This document shows positions 43,202-52,674 of a stretch of 64,000 nt of DNA, in pieces. The DNA comes from Tolumonas sp008015085 (GTDB lineage Bacteria; Pseudomonadota; Gammaproteobacteria; Enterobacterales; Aeromonadaceae). Position 1 is the stretch's first letter; each line of letters starts with the position of its first letter. The notes under the pieces are model-generated. The model saw only the letters and a list, made by a program, of their open reading frames with translations. It ran no database searches and had not been told where the DNA came from. The position numbers and the translations under genes were made by a program. The DNA lies in the NCBI GenBank assembly GCA_029265125.1, contig JAJUJX010000003.1, positions 1-64,000 of the forward strand, read 5' to 3'.

Positions 43202-44410
43202 TTAGCCCTGACGGGCAGATGACGGTGCCGCATGTTCAGCAACAGCATCATGGGTTTCAGCTTTCGAAGTATCAATGGTGGCTTCCATCGATAAACCGAC
43301 TTGTAGCGGACGCGCTTCCAGCTCGTGCTTGTCCAGTGTGATACGAACTGGTAAGCGCTGAACAACCTTGATCCAGTTACCGGTCGCATTTTGAGCCGGG
43401 ATCATCGAGAACGCAGACCCCGTACCACCGGATAAACCAGTGACCACACCGTGATACACCACTTTGTCGCCATAGAGATCAGCAGTGACCTCAACAGGTT
43501 GTCCCATTTTGACATCACGCAGTTCAACCTCTTTGAAGTTGGCATCAACGTGCACATTTTGCAGCGGAACCACACTCACCAGCGGCGCACCAATTTGCAC
43601 GCGCTGACCGACCTGAACCTGACGTTTAGCAACCACACCGTCCACCGGCGCTTTAATGACGGTACGGGCCAGATCGACTTTAGCCTGCTCCAGACGAGCC
43701 TGTGCTAACCGCACTTCCGGGTTGGTTTCGACAGTAGTATCAACAATCTGTGCGGCATTCGCCTTTTTAGAACCAATGGTAGATAAACGGTTCGCCATCG
43801 CCTGCGCGGCGGCAGCCTTGGCCGCATTCAGATTCGCCTCAGCCTGAACCAGACCATTGCGGGCATTGGTGAGCTCTTCACCGGAAACTGAACCGGATTT
43901 CACCAAGGCTTCACGACGTGTTAAATCTACCTTCGCTTTGCTGAAATCAGCTTGCGCAGCAGCTAAACGCGCCTGAGCCTGTTTCTCATCGGCTTCGCGC
44001 GCCTTCACCTGTGCAGCCAGACCTTCATCATTCGCCAGATAGCTGCGAACACGACGTTTTGCCATACCGTAATCAGCTTCAGCCTGTGCCAACGCCAGCT
44101 TGGCATCGGTATCATCCAGCTGAACCAGCACATCCCCTTTTTTCACATGCTGGGTATCGACCACATTCACAGCTTGCACAATACCACCCACTGCAGGTGT
44201 CACTTCGGCTATTTCAGCCGCAGTATAGGCGTTATCTGTGGTGACATAGCGCGAACCGATAAAGTAGTAATAGGCACCATAGCCACCCGCAGCAATGGCA
44301 ATCGCTGCCGCCAGCCCGATAAAGCCCTTTTTACGTGATGCCGCAGCACCCTGCACATCAAAATCATCACCTAACTGATCAACAGTTGCATCAATATTCA
44401 TCTGAGACAT
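43202..44410 (-). CDS. emrA: EmrA-type membrane-fusion protein (HlyD family)
   Basis: 402 residues (E. coli EmrA 390). A cytoplasmic N-terminus is followed by one membrane helix (about 28-50). After it come a barrel-sandwich/lipoyl half (TPAVGGIVQAVNV), a long alanine-rich coiled-coil hairpin (about 105-240), a second lipoyl half (IKAPVDGVVAKRQVQVGQRV) and a beta-barrel domain. It bridges EmrB and the outer-membrane channel. AGGAAG precedes ATG. It lies 24 bp after the channel gene and 9 bp before emrB. Confidence 0.94.
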   Translation of the reverse strand: MSQMNIDATVDQLGDDFDVQGAAASRKKGFIGLAAAIAIAAGGYGAYYYFIGSRYVTTDNAYTAAEIAEVTPAVGGIVQAVNVVDTQHVKKGDVLVQLDDTDAKLALAQAEADYGMAKRRVRSYLANDEGLAAQVKAREADEKQAQARLAAAQADFSKAKVDLTRREALVKSGSVSGEELTNARNGLVQAEANLNAAKAAAAQAMANRLSTIGSKKANAAQIVDTTVETNPEVRLAQARLEQAKVDLARTVIKAPVDGVVAKRQVQVGQRVQIGAPLVSVVPLQNVHVDANFKEVELRDVKMGQPVEVTADLYGDKVVYHGVVTGLSGGTGSAFSMIPAQNATGNWIKVVQRLPVRITLDKHELEARPLQVGLSMEATIDTSKAETHDAVAEHAAPSSARQG

Positions 44411-44434
44411 GGTTTAAACTTCCTGAAATTCAAA

Positions 44435-45892
44435 TTAGGATTTTGAAGCATCAAATCCACCACCCAGGGCGTGGATCAGAGAAACATCAAGTGAAAAGGA
44501 ACGGGACTGCAAATTCACCAGCGCACGCTGAGTATTGAGCATCGCATCTTCAGCTGTCAGCACATCCAGATAAGTCGCCAGCCCGCCCCGGTAACGGTTA
44601 TCTGCAATCTGATAAGCCGCTTTGGCATCCTGATAAGCATTTTCGGTCTTCTCCAGACGAGCCTTCAGTGCTTTAGAACTGGTCATCACATCCGCAACAT
44701 CATGCAGTGCTTGTGTCACAGTGCTGTTGTAATTCGCCACCGCTTCTTCATAGGTTGCCTCGGCAGAGGTTAACTGACCGGATAAGCGCCCGCCCGTAAA
44801 CAAAGGCAGATAGATTGCTGGCCCAATGCTGCCTGCATCATTTCCGGTTCTGGTCAGATTATTCAGGCCAAACGCCTGATAACCGATAAAGCCGGAAATA
44901 CTGACGTCGGGGTAATATTGGGCTTTAGAAACATGAATGCGTTTAGCAGCAGATTCCGCACGCCAGCGGGCGGCGGTTACATCCGGACGATGCCCCAGAA
45001 TATTAATTCCTGTATTCTCCGGCAGACCAAACGAATCACTCAGCTGAACCGATGGCCGTTGGATCGACAATCCGCGGTCAGGCCCCTTTCCCAGCAGCGC
45101 CGCAATCGCATTTTTCTGTAGCTGAATAGACTCATCAACCGCAAGCAATTCTGCCTCAGCATTCGCCTGCAATGCCTGCATTTGCTTCACAGCACCCTGC
45201 GTTTCCAGACCGTTATTAAAACGATTGGTCATCAATTCTACGGTTTTCGTTCTGATCGCTACTGCTGTCTGCGCCGTCTCTTTATTCAGATGCAAACGAG
45301 CTAATTCAGCATAGGCTTGTGCCAACGAAGTCGAAATCATCAGTCTGGCGGCCGCTGTCTCAGCCTCTGCGGCTGCAAAGTCTGACGTTGCAGCCGCGAC
45401 TGACGCTTTGTTTTTCCCCCAGAAATCGAAGTCATAACTGAAATTGGCTGTCACAGAACCATAATCGTTCCAGTTATGTGGTGGCATATAAGCCTGGTAG
45501 GCATAACTGACTTTGGTCTCTGAGGCAGAAGCACTCGCACCAACCTGTACGGAGCGAATAGCACCAATCTGCTCTGCTACTCCAGCCATATTTCGCAAGC
45601 GGGCTTCAGCGGCTTGCAGCGATGGCGAATCCTGCAGTGCTTCATCCATTAACTGGTTCAGTTGTTGATCGTGATAACGCAACCACCATTTGTTATCTGG
45701 CCAACTAACTTTGTTCTGACTATTCAGCGATTGCGACGACGAAAAGTCATCCGCCTTTTTCATCTGGCTCAGCAGGTGATCTGGTGCCTGTGCACATGCA
45801 CTTATCACCAATGCTGCGACCGGAATGATCACAAACGGCGCCCGGAAACGCTTTCCGCTCACGCGTGATGCATGGTTATTTTTCACGATCAA
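44435..45892 (-). CDS. NodT-family outer-membrane efflux lipoprotein
   Basis: 485 residues. This TolC-like channel has a lipoprotein signal ending VISAC (Cys at about 33) and two OEP repeats (about 65-260 and 275-470). The repeats include the usual LGHRPDVTAARWRAESAAKRI and AYQIADNRYRGGLATYLDVL segments. It is the first gene of the three-gene efflux operon, so the system brings its own channel instead of relying on TolC. Confidence 0.93.
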   Translation of the reverse strand: MIVKNNHASRVSGKRFRAPFVIIPVAALVISACAQAPDHLLSQMKKADDFSSSQSLNSQNKVSWPDNKWWLRYHDQQLNQLMDEALQDSPSLQAAEARLRNMAGVAEQIGAIRSVQVGASASASETKVSYAYQAYMPPHNWNDYGSVTANFSYDFDFWGKNKASVAAATSDFAAAEAETAAARLMISTSLAQAYAELARLHLNKETAQTAVAIRTKTVELMTNRFNNGLETQGAVKQMQALQANAEAELLAVDESIQLQKNAIAALLGKGPDRGLSIQRPSVQLSDSFGLPENTGINILGHRPDVTAARWRAESAAKRIHVSKAQYYPDVSISGFIGYQAFGLNNLTRTGNDAGSIGPAIYLPLFTGGRLSGQLTSAEATYEEAVANYNSTVTQALHDVADVMTSSKALKARLEKTENAYQDAKAAYQIADNRYRGGLATYLDVLTAEDAMLNTQRALVNLQSRSFSLDVSLIHALGGGFDASKS

Positions 45893-45904
45893 ACCCCATA
45901 ACTA

Positions 45905-45947
45905 AACTGTACCGTACAGTTATAGCTTGACACAATTTTTCCGTCAA
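45905..45947 (-). promoter_or_regulatory. Efflux-operon promoter with overlapping TetR operator
   Basis: On the minus strand TTGACG (45942-45947) and TATAAC (45919-45924) are separated by exactly 17 bp. The palindrome aactgtac-c-gtacagtt (45905-45921) overlaps the -10 box and transcription start, ideal for repression by the divergent TetR regulator. A second inverted pair, cttgac (45926-45931) with gtcaag (45943-45948), spans the -35 region. Confidence 0.75.
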
Positions 45948-45987
45948 GCGAAACTTAGTCCGTTATAGAGTGATACAAGGAAATAAC

Positions 45988-46587
45988 ATGCGGGTTAAAA
46001 GCGAAGCTAAGCGTCAGGCGATTCTGGATATTGCCAAAGCAACCTTTATCGAACAGGGCTACAGCAATACATCTATGTCAGAAATCGCCAGCCGGGTCGG
46101 TGGTTCAAAGGCCACGCTTTATAACTACTTCAGTTCTAAAGAAGATATTTTTGCTGCCGTAATGGAAGCTTCCGCCGCAGATAAGATCGCCCATGCTTTT
46201 CATTTACTTGAAAAAAATAATGATATCCGCACAACACTGATCGATTTTGGAATGCATTACCTGCATTCCATTCTTGCCCCAGAAATAATGGCTATCAGAA
46301 ACATGGCTATCAATGAAGCTAACCGTTCAGACATAAGCCGCCATTTTTACGAGAATGGCCCGAAAAAAGGCTGGCTGCTGGTTTGCAATTATTTAAAAAA
46401 GCAGATGAGTCAGGAAAAACTCAGAATCGGCGATGCTTGGATCTGTGCCATGCATCTTAGGGGATTACTGGAGGCAGAAGTGGTTGAACCCTATGCGTTA
46501 GGTGTTCTGAAACAGGTTGATGATCAGCAGCTAGAGGCTGTTGTTGAACATGCCATTTCAGCCTTTTTACGGGCTTATGCTATATAA
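45988..46587 (+). CDS. TetR-family transcriptional regulator of the efflux operon
   Basis: 199 residues from the ATG at 45988, which has AAGGA upstream; an in-frame GTG six codons earlier lies before that site. The N-terminal helix-turn-helix (about 8-54) carries the typical TSMSEIASRVGGSKATLYNYFSSKE pattern. The ligand-binding part resembles AcrR/TetR_C. It is divergent from the efflux operon, and the 17-bp palindrome lies between them, so it is very likely the local repressor. Confidence 0.92.
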   Translation: MRVKSEAKRQAILDIAKATFIEQGYSNTSMSEIASRVGGSKATLYNYFSSKEDIFAAVMEASAADKIAHAFHLLEKNNDIRTTLIDFGMHYLHSILAPEIMAIRNMAINEANRSDISRHFYENGPKKGWLLVCNYLKKQMSQEKLRIGDAWICAMHLRGLLEAEVVEPYALGVLKQVDDQQLEAVVEHAISAFLRAYAI

Positions 46588-46707
46588 CCCCATCAGGTGC
46601 AGTCACATCATCAATAGGGTTGCAATTTCCGATATGAAGGCTATATCAACAACCTGACTGCTGTGTTCTATTATTAATAAAGCAGTACACATCACAGGAG
46701 ATTGCTT

Positions 46708-47223
46708 ATGCCATTTTCGCTGACCAAAAAATGTACGCTTTCAGTATTGATTGCGGTGCTTGTCGCGACAGGCCCGGCCTGGGCAGATAAGCCAGACTGG
46801 AAAGACAACAAAAAAATGGATAACCCGCTGGACTGGCAGAAAAAGAAAAATAAGCAACTACCAGACAGACTGGATCCGGATCAAAGCCGGAGCAATAAGC
46901 TGACTGCCGGAATTCATTTCAACGACCGTCACCGGGATGTCATTCGCCAGTACTATAGCGATAGCTTCCGTGCAGGTCACTGTCCGCCCGGTTTATCCAA
47001 GAAGAACAACGGTTGTCTGCCACCCGGGCAAGCGAAAAAATGGCATCTGGGCCGCCCGCTGCCCGGCGATGTTATTTACTATGATCTGCCACCACAAGTC
47101 ATTATTGGTTTGGGTACACCGCCTGCCGGACAAAAATATGTGCGGGTAGCCAGTGATATTCTGCTGATCACCATTGGCACAGGCATGGTATTAGACGCCA
47201 TACAGGATCTGAATCGACTCTGA
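46708..47223 (+). CDS. CigR/RcnB-like periplasmic protein
   Basis: 171 residues from ATG 46708, which has AGGAG eight bases upstream. A signal peptide (about 1-25, ending AWA) is followed by a Lys/Asp-rich stretch. Next comes HCPPGLSKKNNGCLPPGQAKKW, then a C-terminal hydrophobic segment with QKYVRVASDILLITIGTGMVLDAI. The C-terminal part is the RcnB-type domain. The cysteine-bearing PPGL...PPGQ repeat is what I recall from CigR, a Salmonella anti-virulence regulator. Function here is unknown. Confidence 0.75.
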   Translation: MPFSLTKKCTLSVLIAVLVATGPAWADKPDWKDNKKMDNPLDWQKKKNKQLPDRLDPDQSRSNKLTAGIHFNDRHRDVIRQYYSDSFRAGHCPPGLSKKNNGCLPPGQAKKWHLGRPLPGDVIYYDLPPQVIIGLGTPPAGQKYVRVASDILLITIGTGMVLDAIQDLNRL

Positions 47224-47230
47224 TCAAACC

Positions 47231-47263
47231 AAAGCCCTGTATCTGTCTGGATACAGGGCTTTT
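47231..47263. terminator. Terminator between convergent genes
   Basis: A 13-bp stem aaagccctgtatc/gatacagggcttt (47231-47262) with a 6-nt loop is followed on the plus strand by a short T-run. It serves the CigR-like gene and may also slow rhtA transcription from the other side. Confidence 0.85.
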
Positions 47264-47271
47264 CATCCAGT

Positions 47272-48135
47272 CTATTTCTGTTTGATCGTTAACGTCGCTC
47301 CGACAGAAGCAATCATAATAGCCAGCACCGCTGTCCATTGCTGTATGGTCAGACGTTCACCAATGATCAATAAACCCGAAAAAGCCGCCACAACAGGCTC
47401 CAGACTCATCAATGTGCCAAAAGTACGCGCCGGAATTTTAGTCAGCGCAATCATCTCAAGAGAAAATGGTAATGCCGTTGATAGGATCCCAACACCAATG
47501 GCCAATGGCAGTACCTGTGGCGTCACAAGTGCCATACCATTTTGCCAGATCCCGATGGGTGCAAAACAGATAGCACCGATGAAGGTTCCCATTGCTGCTG
47601 TTGCTGCACCATTTTTCGAGCCTGATTTCTTACCGAAAATAATGTATAGCGCCCAGCACGCACCGGCGGCTAACGCATAGAAAGCCCCGGTAAGATCGAT
47701 GTTGGATAGTGAATGTCCAATAGGTAATAACAAAGCCAGACCGACCATAGCCAGCGCGATCCAGACAAAATCAATGAGGCGACGCGAACCTAAAATAGCC
47801 ACCACCAATGGACCGGTAAATTCAAACGCCACCGCCACACCCAGTGGCAACGTCAAAATGGATCGGTAGAACAAAAAGTTCATTGCCCCTAATACCACAC
47901 CATAAACTAAGAGCGGCGCCAGATTGCCTGCACTCCAGCGAGAACGCCACGGACGGAAAAATAGCATCAGAGCAGTGGCCCCCACCATCAGTCGTAGCGA
48001 CGTCGCCCCTTCCGCTCCAACAAGGGGAAACAACATTTTTGCGAGCGAAGCACCACTTTGAACTGACACCATGGCAATAACAATCAGCAGAACCGGAAGG
48101 AAGCGACCGGAAAAATTTCCGGATACAGAAGACAT
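47272..48135 (-). CDS. rhtA: Threonine/homoserine exporter RhtA (EamA family)
   Basis: 287 residues. This inner-membrane transporter has ten predicted helices in two EamA repeats. It closely resembles E. coli RhtA through VQSGASLAKMLFPLVGAEG, GVAVAFEFTGPLVVA and STALPFSLEMIALTKIPARTFGTLMS. RhtA exports threonine and homoserine in E. coli; related proteins export other small metabolites, so the substrate is a family inference. Confidence 0.9.
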   Translation of the reverse strand: MSSVSGNFSGRFLPVLLIVIAMVSVQSGASLAKMLFPLVGAEGATSLRLMVGATALMLFFRPWRSRWSAGNLAPLLVYGVVLGAMNFLFYRSILTLPLGVAVAFEFTGPLVVAILGSRRLIDFVWIALAMVGLALLLPIGHSLSNIDLTGAFYALAAGACWALYIIFGKKSGSKNGAATAAMGTFIGAICFAPIGIWQNGMALVTPQVLPLAIGVGILSTALPFSLEMIALTKIPARTFGTLMSLEPVVAAFSGLLIIGERLTIQQWTAVLAIMIASVGATLTIKQK

Positions 48136-48185
48136 CAGATAACCCTTTTACATCGACAAAATATCAAGAGGCGTTATTTGATACT

Positions 48186-48268
48186 AAAAAAGAAGGCCCG
48201 CATAGTGCGGGCCTCTGTAATTTCGTTGTCAGAAAGACAAAAAATAATCCCCGGCACGCCGGGGATTA
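48186..48268 (-). terminator. Tandem terminators after carAB
   Basis: Two minus-strand hairpins follow carB. First, taatccccggc/gccggggatta (48245-48268) is followed by TTATTTTTTG. Then aggcccgca/tgcgggcct (48194-48214) is followed by TCTTTTTT. Each is a good intrinsic terminator alone. Confidence 0.9.
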
Positions 48269-48294
48269 GCATATTTATTTATGCTGATAGTGTA

Positions 48295-51200
48295 TTACTT
48301 CAGGCTGTCTTGTACGCGCTGATGCAGTTCTTGCACCGAGCTGACACTAGCGGTTTCATCAATCGCCATGCCTAAGCAAGATGCGAAACCAGCGTTCAGC
48401 GTCGTGGTATAAGCCACTTTATGCTGCAGAGCACCGCGACGCAGTTGTTTAGAGTCAGCAATCGCCACACGACCTTCTACAGTGTTAACGATGAAGGTGT
48501 ACTCACCATTCTTGATGCGATCCAGAATGTGCGGACGGCCTTCAGACACTTTGTTCACTTTACGGTTCACAATGCCTGCGGCAGTCAGTGCATCAGAAGT
48601 ACCTGCCGTTGCATCCAGCTCAAAGCCCGCTTTAATCAGCTGAACAGCCAGCTCAGTCACACGCGCTTTGTCGCCAGGACGAACTGACAGCAGAGCACGA
48701 CCTGATTTAGGAATACCCTTGCCAGTGCCGAGCTGTGCTTTCGCGTAAGCTTCTGCGAAGGTTGCCCCCACACCCATGACTTCACCGGTAGAACGCATTT
48801 CAGGGCCAAGCAGCGGGTCAACACCCGGGAACTTGTTGAACGGCAGAACTACTTCTTTGACTGAGAAGTATGGAGGAATGATTTCGCTGGTGAAACCTTG
48901 CTGAGTCAGTGACTGACCCGCCATAACACGCGCAGCGATCTTCGCCAGTGGTGCCCCGGTCGCTTTCGACACGAATGGAACAGTACGCGCCGCACGCGGG
49001 TTCACTTCAATCAGATAAACCACACCGTTCTTCACCGCGAACTGTACGTTCATCAGACCGATTACTTTCAGTTCCATTGCCAGCTTGCGAACCTGTTCAC
49101 GGATCTCAGCCAGCACATCTGCCTGCAGCGAGTATGGTGGCAATGAACAGCCTGAGTCACCAGAGTGGATACCACACTGCTCAATATGCTCCATCACACC
49201 ACCGATCACCACGATGTCACCATCGCAGATCGCATCAACATCCAGCTCGATCGCGTCATCCAGGAAGTGATCCAGCAATACCGGAGATTCGTTAGAAACA
49301 CTCACTGCTTCGTTGAAGTAACGACGCAGGTCGATTTCGTCAGAAACGATTTCCATCGCACGGCCACCCAATACATAAGATGGACGCACAACCAGCGGAT
49401 AACCGATCTCTTTTGCTTTCTCTACCGCTTCTTCCAGTGCAGTGACTGTCGCGTTCTGAGGCTGTTTCAGACCCAGACGCTCAACTGCCTGCTGGAAGCG
49501 TTCACGGTCTTCAGCACGGTCGATAGAATCAGGACTGGTACCGATGATTGGTACACCAGCCGCTTCCAGTGCACGAGACAGTTTCAGCGGAGTTTGACCA
49601 CCATACTGAACGATCACACCTTTAGGCTGTTCTACGCGCACGATTTCCAGCACGTCTTCCAGTGTGACTGGTTCGAAATACAGACGGTCTGATGTGTCGT
49701 AATCAGTCGATACGGTTTCAGGGTTACAGTTAACCATAATGGTTTCGTAACCGTCTTCACGCAGTGCCAGTGCCGCATGCACACAGCAGTAGTCGAATTC
49801 GATACCCTGACCGATACGGTTCGGGCCACCGCCCAGAACGATGATCTTGTCTTTATTGGTCGGCGCTGCTTCGCACTCTTCTTCATAAGTAGAGTACATG
49901 TAAGCTGTGTTAGTCGCGAATTCAGCCGCACAGGTATCAACACGTTTGTAAACAGGCAGGATCTGATACTGATAACGCAGTTCACGCACTTGCGCTTCTT
50001 TCACGCTCAGCAGTTTTGCCAGACGCGCATCCGCGAAACCTTTGCGTTTCAGCTTACGCATGAAGTCAGCATTAATGCCTGACAAACCTTTTGCTGCCAC
50101 TTCTGCTTCCAGATTCAGCAGTTCTTCGATCTGGATCAGGAACCAAGGGTCAATCTTGGTGTCATTGAAAATATCCTGCAGGGACATACCTGAACGGAAC
50201 GCATCAGCTACATACCACAGGCGATCGGCGCCCGGATTCTGCAGTTCATGGCGAATGGTCGCTTTTGCATCGGTCGCAGTCAGATCAGTGATTGAGTCAA
50301 AGCCGGTTCTGCCGATTTCCAGCCCACGCATCGCTTTCTGCAGCGATTCCTGGAAGGTACGGCCAATCGCCATGACTTCACCCACCGATTTCATCTGAGT
50401 GGTCAGACGGTCATTGGCACCAGCAAATTTTTCGAAGTTGAAACGAGGTACTTTAGTAACCACGTAGTCGATTGATGGCTCGAAAGACGCTGGAGTTTTA
50501 CCGCCAGTGATGTCATTCATCAGTTCATCCAGCGTATAACCAATCGCCAGTTTTGCAGCTACTTTTGCAATCGGGAAGCCGGTTGCTTTAGATGCCAGCG
50601 CAGAAGAACGGGATACACGTGGGTTCATTTCGATGATAACCATACGGCCATCATCCGGGTTGATACCAAACTGTACGTTTGAACCACCGGTTTCAACACC
50701 AATTTCACGCAGAACCGCCATCGAGGCGTTACGCATCAGCTGATATTCTTTATCAGTCAGCGTTTGCGCCGGCGCTACAGTGATAGAGTCGCCAGTGTGA
50801 ACACCCATCGGATCGAAGTTTTCGATGGAACAGACGATGATGCAGTTATCGTTACGATCACGCACCACTTCCATCTCATACTCTTTCCAACCAATCAGTG
50901 ATTCGTCGATCAGCAGTTCTTTGGTTGGAGACAGATCCAGACCACGTTCACAGATCTCGACGAACTCTTCCGGGTTGTAAGCGATACCGCCACCTGAACC
51001 ACCCATGGTAAATGATGGGCGAATGATACATGGGAAGCCGACCTTCTTCTGAACGTCCCATGCTTCTTCCATATTGTGTGCGATACCGGCACGAGGGCAT
51101 TCCAGGCCGATTGAACGCATTGCCAGATCGAAACGGTGACGATCTTCTGCTTTATCAATCGCATCGGCTGTCGCACCGATCATTTCCACACCGAATTCAG

Positions 51201-51525
51201 CCAGAACACCATGACGTTCCAGATCCAGCGCACAGTTCAGTGCAGTCTGACCACCCATGGTTGGTAGCACTGCATCAGGGCGTTCTTTTTCAATAATTTT
51301 ACGTACAACTTCCCAGGTAATTGGCTCGATGTAAGTTGCATCAGCCATTTCCGGGTCAGTCATGATGGTTGCCGGGTTAGAGTTCACCAGAATAACGCGG
51401 TAACCCTCTTCACGCAGCGCTTTACAAGCTTGTGCACCGGAATAGTCGAATTCACAAGCCTGACCGATCACAATCGGGCCAGCGCCCAGGATCAGAATAC
51501 TTTTTAAGTCCGTACGTTTTGGCAT
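48295..51525 (-). CDS. carB: Carbamoyl-phosphate synthase large subunit
   Basis: 1076 residues (E. coli 1073). It makes carbamoyl phosphate for arginine and pyrimidines. Two homologous halves each hold an ATP-grasp domain: the carboxyphosphate half (about 1-400, with PSFTMGGSGGGIAYN) and the carbamoyl-phosphate half (about 550-935, with RPSYVLGGRAMEIV). The C-terminal MGS-like allosteric domain (about 936-1076) binds UMP and ornithine in E. coli. It lies 18 bp after carA. Confidence 0.98.
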   Translation of the reverse strand: MPKRTDLKSILILGAGPIVIGQACEFDYSGAQACKALREEGYRVILVNSNPATIMTDPEMADATYIEPITWEVVRKIIEKERPDAVLPTMGGQTALNCALDLERHGVLAEFGVEMIGATADAIDKAEDRHRFDLAMRSIGLECPRAGIAHNMEEAWDVQKKVGFPCIIRPSFTMGGSGGGIAYNPEEFVEICERGLDLSPTKELLIDESLIGWKEYEMEVVRDRNDNCIIVCSIENFDPMGVHTGDSITVAPAQTLTDKEYQLMRNASMAVLREIGVETGGSNVQFGINPDDGRMVIIEMNPRVSRSSALASKATGFPIAKVAAKLAIGYTLDELMNDITGGKTPASFEPSIDYVVTKVPRFNFEKFAGANDRLTTQMKSVGEVMAIGRTFQESLQKAMRGLEIGRTGFDSITDLTATDAKATIRHELQNPGADRLWYVADAFRSGMSLQDIFNDTKIDPWFLIQIEELLNLEAEVAAKGLSGINADFMRKLKRKGFADARLAKLLSVKEAQVRELRYQYQILPVYKRVDTCAAEFATNTAYMYSTYEEECEAAPTNKDKIIVLGGGPNRIGQGIEFDYCCVHAALALREDGYETIMVNCNPETVSTDYDTSDRLYFEPVTLEDVLEIVRVEQPKGVIVQYGGQTPLKLSRALEAAGVPIIGTSPDSIDRAEDRERFQQAVERLGLKQPQNATVTALEEAVEKAKEIGYPLVVRPSYVLGGRAMEIVSDEIDLRRYFNEAVSVSNESPVLLDHFLDDAIELDVDAICDGDIVVIGGVMEHIEQCGIHSGDSGCSLPPYSLQADVLAEIREQVRKLAMELKVIGLMNVQFAVKNGVVYLIEVNPRAARTVPFVSKATGAPLAKIAARVMAGQSLTQQGFTSEIIPPYFSVKEVVLPFNKFPGVDPLLGPEMRSTGEVMGVGATFAEAYAKAQLGTGKGIPKSGRALLSVRPGDKARVTELAVQLIKAGFELDATAGTSDALTAAGIVNRKVNKVSEGRPHILDRIKNGEYTFIVNTVEGRVAIADSKQLRRGALQHKVAYTTTLNAGFASCLGMAIDETASVSSVQELHQRVQDSLK

Positions 51526-51543
51526 GTCTCTTACCTATTCCTG

Positions 51544-52674
51544 TTATGCGCGGTATTGTTTGATCAAATCGATGAAATGGTCGAACAGCGGAGCTGCATC
51601 GTGCGGGCCAGGGCTCGCTTCAGGGTGTCCCTGGAAGCTGAACGCTGGCTTGTCAGTACGATGGATACCCTGCAGAGAACCGTCAAACAGTGATTTATGG
51701 GTCGCACGCAGATTGGCAGGCAGAGTCGCTTCATCAACCGCGAAACCGTGGTTCTGGCTGGTGATCATCACGACATTGCGATCCAGATCTTTAACCGGGT
51801 GGTTACCACCGTGGTGACCGAACTTCATTTTCACTGTGTTTGCACCAGAAGCCAGCCCCAGTAACTGGTGACCTAAGCAGATGCCGAATACAGGCAGATC
51901 GGTTTCAAGGAATTTTTTGATAGCCGCAATCGCATAATCACATGGCGCTGGATCGCCAGGGCCGTTTGACAGGAATACGCCATCCGGATTCATGGCCTGA
52001 ACAGTCTCAGCCGGAGTTTGCGCTGGCACCACTGTCACGCGGCAACCACGATCCACCAGCATACGCAGAATGTTGCGTTTTACACCGAAATCGTAAGCCA
52101 CTACGTGGAATGGATATTCTGCAGGTTTAGTATGACCTTCGCCCAGCTTCCATGAACCTTCAGTCCATTCATAAGCTTCGGTGCAAGTCACCACTTTCGC
52201 CAGATCCATACCTTTCAGACCAGGGAAAGCTTTGGCTTCTGCCAGTGCTTTGACTTCGTCCAGATTGCTACCAGTCATAATGCAGCCAGCCAGAGCGCCC
52301 TTCTCTCGCAGAATACGGGTCAACTTACGGGTATCGATTTCAGCAATCCCGACCACATTGTGCTTCCTCAGATACTCGGACAGTGTTGCCTGAGAACGGA
52401 AGTTAGAAGCCACTAATGGCAGATCACGAATGATGAGGCCTTGAGCATGAATATTGGGGGATTCTTCGTCTTCGGAATTGGTACCAGTGTTACCAATGTG
52501 GGGATAAGTCAGTGTTACTATTTGGCGGGAATAAGAAGGATCGGTGAGAATTTCCTGGTATCCCGTCATCGAAGTGTTAAAAACAACTTCCCCAACGGAA
52601 CAGCCTTCCGCACCAATCGACACACCCTTAAATACCGTCCCATCTTCCAACACTAACAGGGCAGAATGAGTCAA
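51544..52674 (-). CDS. carA: Carbamoyl-phosphate synthase small subunit (glutaminase)
   Basis: 376 residues. It hydrolyses glutamine and passes ammonia to CarB. The catalytic cysteine lies in FGICLGHQLLGLASG (about 262-276). The start is placed at a TTG (52674), because GGAGG sits five bases before it and the protein then begins MTHSALLVLEDG, like E. coli CarA. E. coli carA also uses a UUG start. The slightly longer frame would begin inside the ribosome-binding site. Confidence 0.96.
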   Translation of the reverse strand: MTHSALLVLEDGTVFKGVSIGAEGCSVGEVVFNTSMTGYQEILTDPSYSRQIVTLTYPHIGNTGTNSEDEESPNIHAQGLIIRDLPLVASNFRSQATLSEYLRKHNVVGIAEIDTRKLTRILREKGALAGCIMTGSNLDEVKALAEAKAFPGLKGMDLAKVVTCTEAYEWTEGSWKLGEGHTKPAEYPFHVVAYDFGVKRNILRMLVDRGCRVTVVPAQTPAETVQAMNPDGVFLSNGPGDPAPCDYAIAAIKKFLETDLPVFGICLGHQLLGLASGANTVKMKFGHHGGNHPVKDLDRNVVMITSQNHGFAVDEATLPANLRATHKSLFDGSLQGIHRTDKPAFSFQGHPEASPGPHDAAPLFDHFIDLIKQYRA

